Assembly (NCBI GenBank): GCA_016718655.1
Contig: JADKCV010000004.1
Location: forward strand, 129,618 to 193,617
Source: Flavobacteriales bacterium
GTDB lineage: Bacteria; Bacteroidota; Bacteroidia; Flavobacteriales_F; PHOS-HE28
Direction: 5' to 3'
Length of the DNA: 64,000 nt
This document shows, in pieces, positions 1 through 10,508 of the stretch. Made by a program: the position numbers and the translations under genes. Position 1 is the stretch's first letter, and each line of letters opens with the position of its first letter. The notes beneath the pieces were generated by a model. That model saw only the letters and a program-made list of their open reading frames with translations. It had not been told where the DNA came from and did no database searches.

Positions 1-780
1 TCGTGTAGGTACCGCTCTGGGTGTAGGTCTGTCCGTTTTCGCTCCAGAAGTAGCTGTCGCAGGAGGAGGCGTTCTCGGTGTTGTTGGTGCTCGGCGTGAT
101 GGTCAGCACCAGGGTCTCGGTGCTGCACCCGGTCACGCTCGTGTAGGTGCCGCTCTGGGTGTAGGTGGTTCCGTTCTCGCTCCAGGTGTACGTGTCACAC
201 GCACTGATCGTCGTAGTGTTGTTGGTGCTCGGCGTGATGGTCAGCACCAGGGTCTCGGTGCTGCACCCGGTCACGCTCGTGTAGGTGCCGCTCTGGGTGT
301 AGGTGGTTCCGTTCTCGCTCCAGGTGTATGTGTCGCACGCACTGATCGTCGTAGTGTTGTTGGTGCTCGGCGTGATGGTCAGCACCAGGGTCTCGGTGTT
401 GCACCCGGTCACGCTCGTGTAGGTACCGCTCTGGGTGTAGGTCGTGTTGTTGACCGCCCAGTTGTACGTGTCGCACGCACTGATCGTGGTGGTGATGTTG
501 GTGCTCGGTGTGATGGTCAGCACCAGGGTCTCGGTGCTGCACCCGGTCACGCTCGTGTAGGTGCCGCTCTGGGTGTAGGTGGTTCCGTTCTCGTTCCAGG
601 TGTAGCTATCGCACGAGGAGTCCGTGGTGGTGTTGTTGGCGCTTGGCGTGATGGTCAGCACCAGGGTCTCGGTGTTGCACCCGGTCACACTCGTGTAGGT
701 GCCGCTCTGGGTGTAGGTGGTTCCGTTCTCGCCCAGGTGTACGTGTCGCACGCACTGATCGTCGTAGTGTTGTTGGAAGT
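1..780 (-). repeat. 138-base tandem repeats encoding 46-residue 'SACDTYTW' units
   Basis: About five and a half head-to-tail copies with a 138-base period, visible from the recurring cgcactgatcgtcg core near 199, 337, 475 and 751. On the minus strand each encodes a unit containing SACDTYTW, QSGTYT, and TLVLTITPS. The copies near 60 and 606 carry SSCDSY instead of SACDTY. The array continues past the window edge. Confidence 0.9.
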
Positions 781-3700
781 GTTTTGAATGGTCAGTTCGA
801 ACCAATCGCTCGATGCACAAGGTCCGGCAGATACCAAACCGATATTGTAGGTGTTCGGAACGATGGTGTTCAACAGCGTGATCGCACCAGTGTTCGGGTC
901 GATCGAAAGCGCTGTCGGGGCCGTGAAATAGGCGCCGGGTGTGAACGGAACGGCAATGGTGGGTAGAATGGTTGATCCGTCAGCGCAAAAGCTGGTGGCT
1001 GCATACTCGAGGACCACCACGGGGCTTGTATTGACGACAACGCTCTGCACCGCACTTGCTGCGCTGCATCCGTTCGCATCGGTTACGATCACGCTGTAGC
1101 TACCGCCCGTATTCACAACAATGCTCGGTGTTGTGGAGCCGGTGCTCCAGGTGTTGCCCGTGGCGCTGCTGCTGGTCAGGGTCACGCTGCCACCGGTGCA
1201 GAAGGCCAAAGGACCGTCGGCGCTGATCGTGGGTGTTGCAGGGTTCGGGTTCACGGTCACAGTCGTACCCGCGCTGGTCGCGCTGCAGCCATTGCCGTCG
1301 GTCACGGTCACCGAATAGTTGCCAGAGGCGTTCGCCGTGATGCTCTGGGTGGTCGCACCCGTGCTCCACACATTGCCCGTGGCACTGCTGCTGGTCAACG
1401 TAACGCTGCCACCGGCGCAGAAGGTCAACGGACCACCTGCAGTGATCGTCGGCGTAGCGGGATCCGGGTTCACGGTTACGGTCGTACCCGCGCTCGTCGC
1501 GCTGCAGCCGTTACCATTGGTCACCGTCACGCTGTAAGTACCCGAGGTGCTCACCGTGATGGACTGGGTCGTGGAACCGGTGCTCCACACATTGCCCGCA
1601 GCACTGCTGCTGGTCAAGGTCACGTTGCCACCGGCACAGAAGGTCAACGGACCGCCGGCACTGATCGTCGGCGTGGCTGGGTTGGGGTTCACCGTTACGG
1701 TCGTACCCGTGCTCGTCGCGCTGCATCCATTGCCATTGGTCACCGTAACGCTGTAGGTGCCCGAGGTGCTCACCGTGATGGACTGGGTCGTGGAACCGGT
1801 GCTCCACACATTGCCCGCAGCACTGCTGCTGGTCAAGGTCACGTTGCCACCGGCACAGAAGGTCAACGGACCGCCGGCACTGATCGTCGGCGTGGCTGGG
1901 TTGGGGTTCACCGTTACGGTCGTACCCGTGCTCGTCGCGCTGCATCCATTGCCATTGGTCACTGTAACGTTGTAAGTGCCCGAGGTGCTCACCGTGATCG
2001 CTTGGGTCGTGGCGCCCGTGCTCCACACATTGCCCGTAGCACTGCTGCTGGTCAGCGTTACGCTGCCACCGGCGCAGAAGGTCAACGGACCGCCGGCACT
2101 GATCGTCGGCGTGGCGGGGGTTGGGGTTCACCGTTACGGTCGTACCCGCGCTCGTCGCGCTGCATCCATTGCCGTTGGTCACCGTCACGCTGTAGGTACC
2201 CGAGGTGCTCACCGTGATCGCTTGGGTCGTGGCGCCCGTGCTCCACACATTGCCCGTGGCACTGCTGCTGGTCAGCGTTACGCTGCCACCGGCGCAGAAG
2301 GTCAACGGACCGCCGGCACCGATCGTCGGCGTGGCTGGGTTGGTGTTCACCGTTACGGTCGTACCCGCGCTCGTCGCGCTGCATCCATTGCCATTGGTCA
2401 CCGTCACGCTGTAGGTGCCGGAGGCGTTCACCGTGATGCTTTGTATGGTCTCGCCCGTGCTCCACACATTACCCGTAGCACTGCTGCTGGTCAGTGTTAC
2501 ACTGCTACCGGAGCAGAAGGCCAAAGGACCGTCGGCGCTGATCGTGGGCGTTGCGGGGTTCGGGTTCACGGTCACAGTCGTACCCGCGCTTGTTGCGCTG
2601 CATCCATTGCCATTGGTCACCGTCACGCTGTAGGTGCCCGAGGTGTTCACCGTGATCGCTTGGGTCGTGGCGCCCGTGCTCCACACATTGCCCGCAGCAC
2701 TGCTGCTGGTCAGCGTTACGCTGCCACCGGCGCAGAAGGTCAACGGACCGCCCGCACTGATCGTCGGCGTAGCGGGATCCGGGTTCACGGTTACGGTCGT
2801 ACCCGCGCTCGTCGCGCTGCATCCATTGCCATTGGTCACCGTAACGCTGTAGGTACCCGAGGTGCTCACCGTGATCGCTTGGGTCGTGGCGCCCGTGCTC
2901 CACACATTGCCCGTAGCACTGCTGCTGGTCAACGTTACGCTGCCACCGGAGCAGAAGGTCAACGGACCGCCCGCACTGATCGTCGGCGTGGCTGGGTTGG
3001 GGTTCACCGTTACGGTCGTACCCGCGCTGGTCGCGCTGCATCCATTGCCATTGGTCACCGTCACGCTGTAGGTACCCGAGGTGCTCACCGTGATGGACTG
3101 GGTCGTGGCGCCCGTGCTCCACACATTGCCCGTAGCACTGCTGCTGGTCAGCGTTACGCTGCCACCGGCGCAGAAGGTCAACGGACCGCCTGCACCGATC
3201 GTCGGCGTGGCTGGGTTGGTGTTCACCGTTACGGTCGTACCCGCGCTCGTCGCGCTACATCCATTGCCATTGGTCACCGTAACGCTGTAGGTACCCGAGG
3301 TGCTCACCGTGATCGCTTGGGTCGTGGCGCCTGTGCTCCACACATTACCCGTAGCACTGCTGCTGGTCAAGGTCACGTAGCCACCGGCACAGAAGGTCAA
3401 CGGACCACCTGCAGTGATCGTCGGCGTAGCGGGATCCGGGTTCACGGTTACGGTCGTACCCGCGCTCGTCGCGCTGCAGCCATTGCCGTCGGTCACGGTC
3501 ACCGAATAGTTGCCAGACGCGTTCGCCGTGATGCTCTGGGTGGTCGCACCCGTGCTCCACACATTACCCGTAGCACTGCTGCTGGTCAGCGTTACGCTGC
3601 CACCGGCGCAGAAGGTCAACGGACCACCCGCACCGATCGTCGGCGTGGCTGGGTTGGGGTTCACCGTTACGGTCGTACCCGCGCTCGTCGCGCTGCATCC

Positions 3701-6700
3701 ATTGCCATTGGTCACCGTCACGCTGTAGGTGCCCGAGGTGCTCACCGTGATCGCTTGGGTCGTGGCACCCGTGCTCCACACATTGCCCGTAGCACTGCTG
3801 CTGGTCAAGGTCACGTTGCCACCGGCACAGAAGGTCAACGGACCACCTGCAGTGATCGTCGGCGTTGCGGGGTTCGGGTTCACGGTCACAGTCGTACCCG
3901 CGCTGGTCGCGCTGCATCCATTGCCATTGGTCACCGTCACGCTGTAGGTACCCGAGGTGCTCACTGTGATGGACTGGGTCGTGGCGCCCGTGCTCCACAC
4001 ATTACCCGTAGCACTGCTGCTGGTCAGCGTTACGCTGCCACCGGCGCAGAAGGTCAACGGACCACCGGCACCGATCGTCGGCGTGGCTGGGTTGGGGTTC
4101 ACCGTTACGGTCGTACCCGCGCTCGTCGCGCTGCATCCATTGCCATTGGTCACTGTAACGTTGTAAGTGCCCGAGGTGCTCACCGTGATGGACTGGTCCG
4201 TGGAACCGGTGCTCCACACATTGCCCGTAGCACTGCTGCTGGTCAAGGTCACGTTGCCACCGGCACAGAAGGTCAACGGACCACCTGCAGTGATCGTCGG
4301 AGTCGGGGGAGCTCCATCGAGCACACGAACAACGGTCGAACAGGTACTGGTCAGACGACCATCGGTCACGGTGTAGGTCACGGTGGAATCGCCCACCGGC
4401 CACATGCCGTCTTCGGCATCCACATTCCAGGATGGATTACCGCAATTGTCCTCGACAAGGATCGGGCCTGGGATCAGCACTTCGCCCATGCAGTTGATCG
4501 TGGCAGGTACCTCCAGGGTATCCTGGCAGAGGATCGTTGGCGCTGTGTTATCGTGGATCCAGATGGTGTGGTTGTTCGGTCGCCCATTACCAAGGCTGTC
4601 CGTGATCCACATGGTCATTTGCACCAGATTCTCTCCGTGGAAAAGCGTTCCTGGTTCGGGGAACATATCGATCGTTGCACCATTACAATCCTCGGCGGTC
4701 ACGTAACTCCGAAGATCCGGGAACGCGAGATCGCAGTCGCCATTGAGGTAGAGTGGGAAGGAGTCCGTAAGGAGGCATACCACCTCAGGAGCGGTGACAT
4801 CCTCCACCGTGATGGTCCATTCACAAACGGACGTATTGCCATCATCATCCGCATGTGTTTCCCGGAAGCGGTGCGTGCCATGGGGAAGTGCGATGTTGGA
4901 CCAGCCCGTTACATCCAGTTCGCTCGTGGTTCCTGCGAGCATGACCATTGTATTGCGGTCCGACTGTGTATCACCGTCGCACACGTTTCCATCGGTTGAT
5001 AGGATCGTAGGGAACACATAGGCCGTGGTGCAATCGTTCCCGACCAGTTCCAGCGTGTCGTTGGCAGGACAGTTGCTGAAGATCGGCGGGATATTGTCAA
5101 TGATCGTGATGCTGAACAGACAGTCCGCACTTCGCCCTGCAGCATCGGTCACCGTGTAGGTGACATCCGTCGTACCCAATGGAAATGGTGCTCCATTCGG
5201 AGGGCCACTGGTCTGGTTCAACGCGAGCCCAGGGCAGGGTACTTCGATGATGTATGGTAGCGTGATGGTGACGGGAACATCGTTCCATTCGCCGTCCCCG
5301 GTCATCATCACAGCGTCCTCGTCACCGAAGTTGTTCGGCTCTCCGTCCACCCAGTTCTCATAAACGAACGGTTCACCACTGTGCCAGAGGTACTCATCTT
5401 CCACGATCTGGTCCGTGAGACCGATCCAAACAGGATCGATGCCGATCGCGTTGATGGAAGCGTGGATGAAGTCGTTCTCCTCGACCGTGCTGATGGACAA
5501 CAGGTGATGCCCCATGCTCTGTGCAGCTGCGATCGCGGCATCGTACGTGGCGTCATACACGGAGATGTAGTATTGCTTGCCATCGTGTGCACCCAACAGG
5601 TCGTACGTTGACAATGCGGCTGATGGAACGCACGATGGGCAATTGTCCGTGACCACAGGAACCGCCCAACTCGCCGGAAATGAGCACTCGAATGCCGCGG
5701 TGTGCAGCGACTGCGATGGTGGGCAGGTGATGGTCGGTGCTTCTCCGTCGGTCACCGTGACGGTGAATGAACAGCTGGCAGAATTTCCATCCAGGTCCTG
5801 GAGCGTGTAGGTCACCAAGGATGATCCAACAGGGAAAGGACCGGGTGGTAGGCTCGGCGGAACCAGTATGGCATTGATCGCTCCTTCCTGTGCATCGAAC
5901 CCTATGGGAACTGGATAGTTCACCACCGCCGTACATGAACCTGGATCGGTGTTCACGGGCGGCACAGTAGGGCAGGTGAGCTGTGGTGCATCGTTGGCAC
6001 CCACGGTCACCATGAAGGAACACTCGCTCCATCGGCCGGCATCGTCCGAGAAACGCCAGCGCACTTCGGTGGTACCCAAGGGGAAGAGCGCGCCGGGCAG
6101 GTATCCCGTTTCCAACGAAGCGGTTACCGGGCTGCAATCGTTGGCCGTGGGAATGGTGTAGGAGAATGGCACGCTGGGATCTCCCGCATTCGCTACCACA
6201 ACGGTCTGTCCATTCGGACAACTGGCAATGACCGGCGGAGTGATATCCTCCAACACCACCATGACGGACAGCGAATCGGAGTTACCGCTGGCGTCAGTAG
6301 CGATGATCCATACTTCATCAGTGTTCGATATGGACGCTCCAGGTGCTGGTCGTTGGTGAAGTGTCACCGGACAGGCTTCGTCAACAGTGGCTTGTGGGAT
6401 GAGATCGGGCAGCAGACCTGAGCAACCAGGCCAACCTGAGGCAGGAATGGATACCGTGGTCGTGGGGAATGTGACGATAGGCTTTGTCCCATCCGAAACG
6501 ACCACATGAAAGGACGCAGTGCTGGTGTTCCCTTGTGCGTCCATTGCGGTGTAGCCCACGGTGGTGGTCCCGACCGGGAATGTGGCCGGTGAAGCAGGAC
6601 CAGCGGTCTGCCAAACAGCACAATCGAACTCGAGCAGGTGCCTTCGCGGTGTCAGCGGCAGGAATCCGTTATCGTCCCAGAATCCGGTCGATGGTGCATT

Positions 6701-9475
6701 CAAGACGCCCCAATCCTGGTCGTCCAGTAACCAACCGTTCGGCCTTCCTGGACCCCAGTTCGTGAATGTCAGAGGTTCACCGTTGGCCCACTTCCACGTG
6801 CCCTCATTGTCAATGTCGTTCAGTCCGATGTAGGAGCCGATCCCTGTGGTAATGCCAGCAAGCCAGGTATTCTCTTGGACGCTCGATATCGTGGCCAGAT
6901 GCCCACCAGTACTTTGAGCTGCGGTATTCGCGGCAGGCCAATAGCTTGTCGTGGTACTCAGGTAGTAGGCATGCCCGTTGAAGACCCCCAATCGCGTGTA
7001 TCCGGTTACCGAACCGGGGTCGCACGTGGTGCAACCGTCGTTGATGCTGGGCCTTGGCCAGGTGAAGTTGGCACCGCAACTTGTACCCGTGATCAACGCT
7101 TGGTCCGAAGGGAGACCGGTTATGGTCGGAGGCGCGTTATCGGGTACGATGCTCAGCGTATTGGATGTTCCAACCGGGCACGTTGCACTGGCTAGGACAA
7201 CGCGGAGCTGGACCGGTTGCGAGATACCATTCAGGTCAAAGCTGGAGGGGTTGGAGGAGACCGCGGTCCAGTTGGTGCCTCCGTTGGTACTGATCTCCCA
7301 GGTCTGTCCGCTGGAATTGCTTGACACCAGGGAATACGACGTGGTCGCCCCGGGGCAGACCGACAGCGGCCCGGACAAGGTTCCCGATGGGGAAGGGTCG
7401 ATGGTGATGCTCCTTGTGGTACTGAAAGCACAACTTCCCGCTGATACCGTGTAGGAGATCGTACGAACACCCGTACCTCCGGTGCTGGGGTCAAGGATGG
7501 GATGGGTCACACCTGTTCCGGAGAACTCTCCATCCGTCGGACCTCCCTTGATCCACCGGATGGCATCGATCTGTGCACCGATGGTACTGGTGAGTTGGAT
7601 CCGCAGGTATCGGGTGGTGGTTTCGACCGCGAATGGCTGGTTGACCCAGAACGCACTGGCGGTCGCTGGTGTTGCGGAATGTGTGACGTAGTTGACGTTA
7701 TCGGGCGAGGTCTGCACTCCCAAGGTCGCGGTCCCAGTGCTGGTACGTTTCCAGGTGAAGATGAGGAGATCGCCTGCCTGCAGCGTCTGCCCCAGGTCGA
7801 GTTGCATCGAGGACACCGATACGGTGGACATCGTGGCACCCGATCCGTTCGGCTGGCCGATGATGTTGTTCGGCGCGGATACACTGACCGAACCGAGCAC
7901 CGTTGTTACCGCACCGCGTTGCCTGGAACTCAGCCCCGCGGAAAGGTCGAATGGACCGCTGCTACTGCATAAGCTGGCTGGTGCACGCCATCGGATACCA
8001 TCCAGAAGGCTGGCATCGGTATCGGTCAACTTGATGACAAATGGCGATTGAGAGCCGGAGGCCACACTGGCTGAGGTACCCCATTGCAAGGATCCTTGGT
8101 CCGCGCCTCCCAGGATGATCCCATTGAATGATGCCACCGCGATCGATGTCGGTTTAGCATCGCCATTACTGCTCAGCGCTCCAGCCCATTCGATCTCACC
8201 GAATGGCGTGAAACGGATCACCGCTGATTCTTGGTTCTGTTGACCAAGGATATCCGTCCCAGTATCAAAGCGAAGGCGCTCGTCGAAATATCCGAACAAC
8301 AGGATATCATGACTCGCGGTGACGGCGATGTCCACGCCAGCACATTTGAGCTCATCCACCGAAACGGCGGTCCTGATCCATTCCGGGGAACCGTCCATGC
8401 CGGATAGCGCGGCCAAGTAGAGATAGTCTTCCGCCGAGCTTGGATGCGACACCGCTTGGCCATCGGTGAAACGGGCGCCTTGTTCCGCGAAACCGGTGAC
8501 ATAGACCATGTCGCAATCCGAAGCCAGTCCATAAGCAGCGATCTCCGGATCGTTGGGATTGGAGATCGCCCGGTGCCAAAGGAGGTTGTTGCTCACCGAA
8601 CTGATGGCGGCTACGAACACATTGCCCATGGAAGTTCCGCTCGGTGTCGCGCCCAAGAGGGTGCCATCCTGAGCATGCCATTCCAATGGGGCACTGCCGA
8701 AGGTGCCGGACACGTATTGAGTGCCGGCACTGGTGGCCAATGCTTGCGGGACGATATCATGGGCATTGGTGCCATACAGAAGGCCTTGGGGCGAGCCATC
8801 CAAGGCCCAAGTGGCCAGGAACACGTTGGTGCGCCCGCCATTGCCTACGTTGGGCGTCGCTATCGCTCCAGCCCCCGACCCACAGGTGATCATTCGTTCG
8901 AACGAGCCCAGGACCGACAATCCGGCATCGGAGAGTGCGATATCCGAACCAAGGTCATCCCAAGGCCCTCCCGCCGGTTGCAACCAGGCGATCACACCGG
9001 TGGGGCCATATGCGGCGACGAAAGCATCCGAACCTCCAAGTGCAGTGGCCGTCAATGCCAGTGCATTGCTCGACCCTGCGGTGGTCGAACCTTGGGACCA
9101 GCCGGTCACGAAAATTCGTCCGCCAGCTCCAACAACCACCCCATTTGTCCGGTCATCGCCGGAGCCGCCCATTCGGACGCTCCATTCCACCGCACCTGTA
9201 TTCAAGTTCAACCGGGCCAGGAAACCCTCCTTACCACCTATGGGAGTTGGTAATCCGAAAGGTCCGGCCTGTGCGTATTCCCCGACCACGTAGATCGCAC
9301 CGTTGATACTGTCCACGGCCATGTCGTGAACAACGGAGTTGTTGCCGTTAGCGGGCATGTTGGCCCAATCCCAGGTATTGGTCTGTGCCGATGCATGGTA
9401 TGCCCATGGCCCGCTGAGGAACAGCGTTGACGCAAGTGCGCAAGAGTGAAGGAAATGCCTGAGAGTGGTGGGCAT
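1..9475 (-). CDS. Giant secreted adhesin with C-type lectin, HYR and Ig-like repeats (partial, two frameshifts)
   Basis: A surface protein of more than 3,100 residues, cut by the left window edge. I start it at the ATG at 9473-9475 because a signal peptide follows (hydrophobic core, ending SAQ near residue 31). Residues ~40-490 look like a beta-propeller of SBBP type. Residues ~833-955 and ~1295-1411 are C-type-lectin-like domains; the second keeps both calcium/sugar motifs (GEPNNFGDED and EWND). HYR (hyalin) domains, rich in 'DxTPPxIxCP', surround them. From ~1724 there are fifteen 73-residue Ig-like repeats, then 46-residue repeats with core SACDTYTW to the edge. Two single-base indels break the frame: an extra G in the run 2116-2120, and a missing base near 731-734; the reading resumes perfectly each time. 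Binding to glycans or other cells is inferred from the lectin motifs. The sorting domain, if any, lies outside the window. Confidence 0.85.
1030..4303 (-). repeat. Fifteen 219-base tandem repeats encoding 73-residue Ig-like units
   Basis: Each unit runs TPTI(S/T/G)AGGPLTFCAGG ... NVWSTG ... GTYSVTVTNGNGC ... TTVTVNPNP. The two units at about 1547-1975 look identical base for base, pointing to recent duplication. Variants such as ADGPLAFC (two units) and NASGNYSVTVTDGNGC (two units) recur at separated places, as expected from unequal exchange. A single extra G at 2116-2120 shifts the frame between units 10 and 11. Confidence 0.93.
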
Positions 9476-9622
9476 TCGTCGAAGGTTAAGGGTCGTTGAT
9501 GGGTTGTCCGGGCCCACTGGCGACCGACCGTTGTACGCAAAGCAGTGTTCTGAGGTTGCCGGTGGGGAAGGGAACCCTTGTTACCTTCCTGCCGGGTCCG
9601 CATTCGGGTCCATGTGCGATCG

Positions 9623-10159
9623 ATGGACCGAACGGAGGAAGAGGCGCTCATTCGTGCTGCCCAGGCCAAGCCTGAGCGGTTCGCTCCGCTCTATGAACAT
9701 CATTTCACGGCCATCTTCCGCTTCATCCTCAAGCGGGCTGCAGATCGGGACCTAACGGCCGATCTCACCCAACAGACCTTCCTCAAGGCCATGGTAGCGT
9801 TACCTCGCTATGAGCCCCGAGGGCTGCCATTCAAGGCGTTCCTCTATCGCATCGCATTGAACGAGTTGCACATGTACTGGCGGAAACGCAAGGAAAAGGT
9901 CATGGACCTGAGCCATGCGGAGGTGAAGGGCTTGTCCGAGGAGTTGGGCATGCCCGAACAAGAGGCTGAACTGGCATCGCTCGGTCGTGCTTTGGGGAGA
10001 TTGTCCGCGGACAAGGCCCAGCTGATCGAACTTCGCTACATGGATGGTATGAGCTTCGCTGAAATGGGCGCTGTACTGGGTGTGGGGGAGGACGCTGCCA
10101 AGATGCGGACCCACCGGGTGCTCTCCACCCTACGCACGTACCTTTCGCCACGGGCATGA
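9623..10159 (+). CDS. RNA polymerase sigma factor, ECF (sigma-70) family
   Basis: A 178-residue ECF sigma factor: region 2 (residues ~20-85, with YEHHFTAIFRFILKRA and FLYRIALNELHMYWRKR) and region 4 (~115-170, a helix-turn-helix around MSFAEMGAVLGVGEDAAKMR). I chose the ATG at 9623 rather than in-frame upstream codons because conserved sequence begins there. Its stop overlaps the start of the next gene as ATGA (10156-10159), so the two are translationally coupled. It is divergent from the giant adhesin. Target genes are unknown; control of the neighbouring envelope genes is only a guess from position. Confidence 0.88.
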   Translation: MDRTEEEALIRAAQAKPERFAPLYEHHFTAIFRFILKRAADRDLTADLTQQTFLKAMVALPRYEPRGLPFKAFLYRIALNELHMYWRKRKEKVMDLSHAEVKGLSEELGMPEQEAELASLGRALGRLSADKAQLIELRYMDGMSFAEMGAVLGVGEDAAKMRTHRVLSTLRTYLSPRA

Positions 10160-10434
10160 AACAGCACTACCGGATAACGCCCCAAGGCCGAGGACCTGAA
10201 CCAAGCGATGCGGAGATCGCACGGTTGGCGGACGGTAAGCGTCTTCTTTATGATTACCAGCGCGCCACACGTCGACCTTCACAGCCGATCTATCGCGACC
10301 CCAAGGCGTTCCTGCTTCTTCTCCTGATCGTGCTCATCGCTTGGCTGGTCAGCGGTGGCTTCGAAAAGGAGCAGAAGGATGGGCTGACCGTACCCGAGCA
10401 CATCCACCCTGAGAGGCCCACCGAACAGCCTTGA
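10156..10434 (+). CDS. Small single-helix membrane protein coupled to the ECF sigma factor
   Basis: A 92-residue protein with one clear transmembrane helix at residues ~50-66 (AFLLLLLIVLIAWLVSG), a charged N-terminal half and a short acidic, proline-containing C-terminal tail. Its start overlaps the sigma factor's stop by four bases. That position is typical of anti-sigma regulators in Bacteroidota, and the topology (cytoplasmic N-terminus, one helix) fits, but I see no recognisable anti-sigma (FecR or zinc-binding) motif. It may simply be a co-transcribed membrane protein of unknown function. Confidence 0.6.
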   Translation: MKQHYRITPQGRGPEPSDAEIARLADGKRLLYDYQRATRRPSQPIYRDPKAFLLLLLIVLIAWLVSGGFEKEQKDGLTVPEHIHPERPTEQP

Positions 10435-10508
10435 GAGGAACATCCGGGACCCACTCTCAGCGCTCGGTCGCACGACGAACCGTATACCGTGCCCCAGGGC
10501 TTCCTCGG

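Noticed and set aside
1976..4999. A 1,007-codon open frame on the plus strand across the adhesin repeats
   Set aside because: It is the antisense of a repeated coding unit without stops; its product is a repetitive Arg/Gly/Ala string, while the minus strand encodes a signal peptide, lectin and Ig-like domains.
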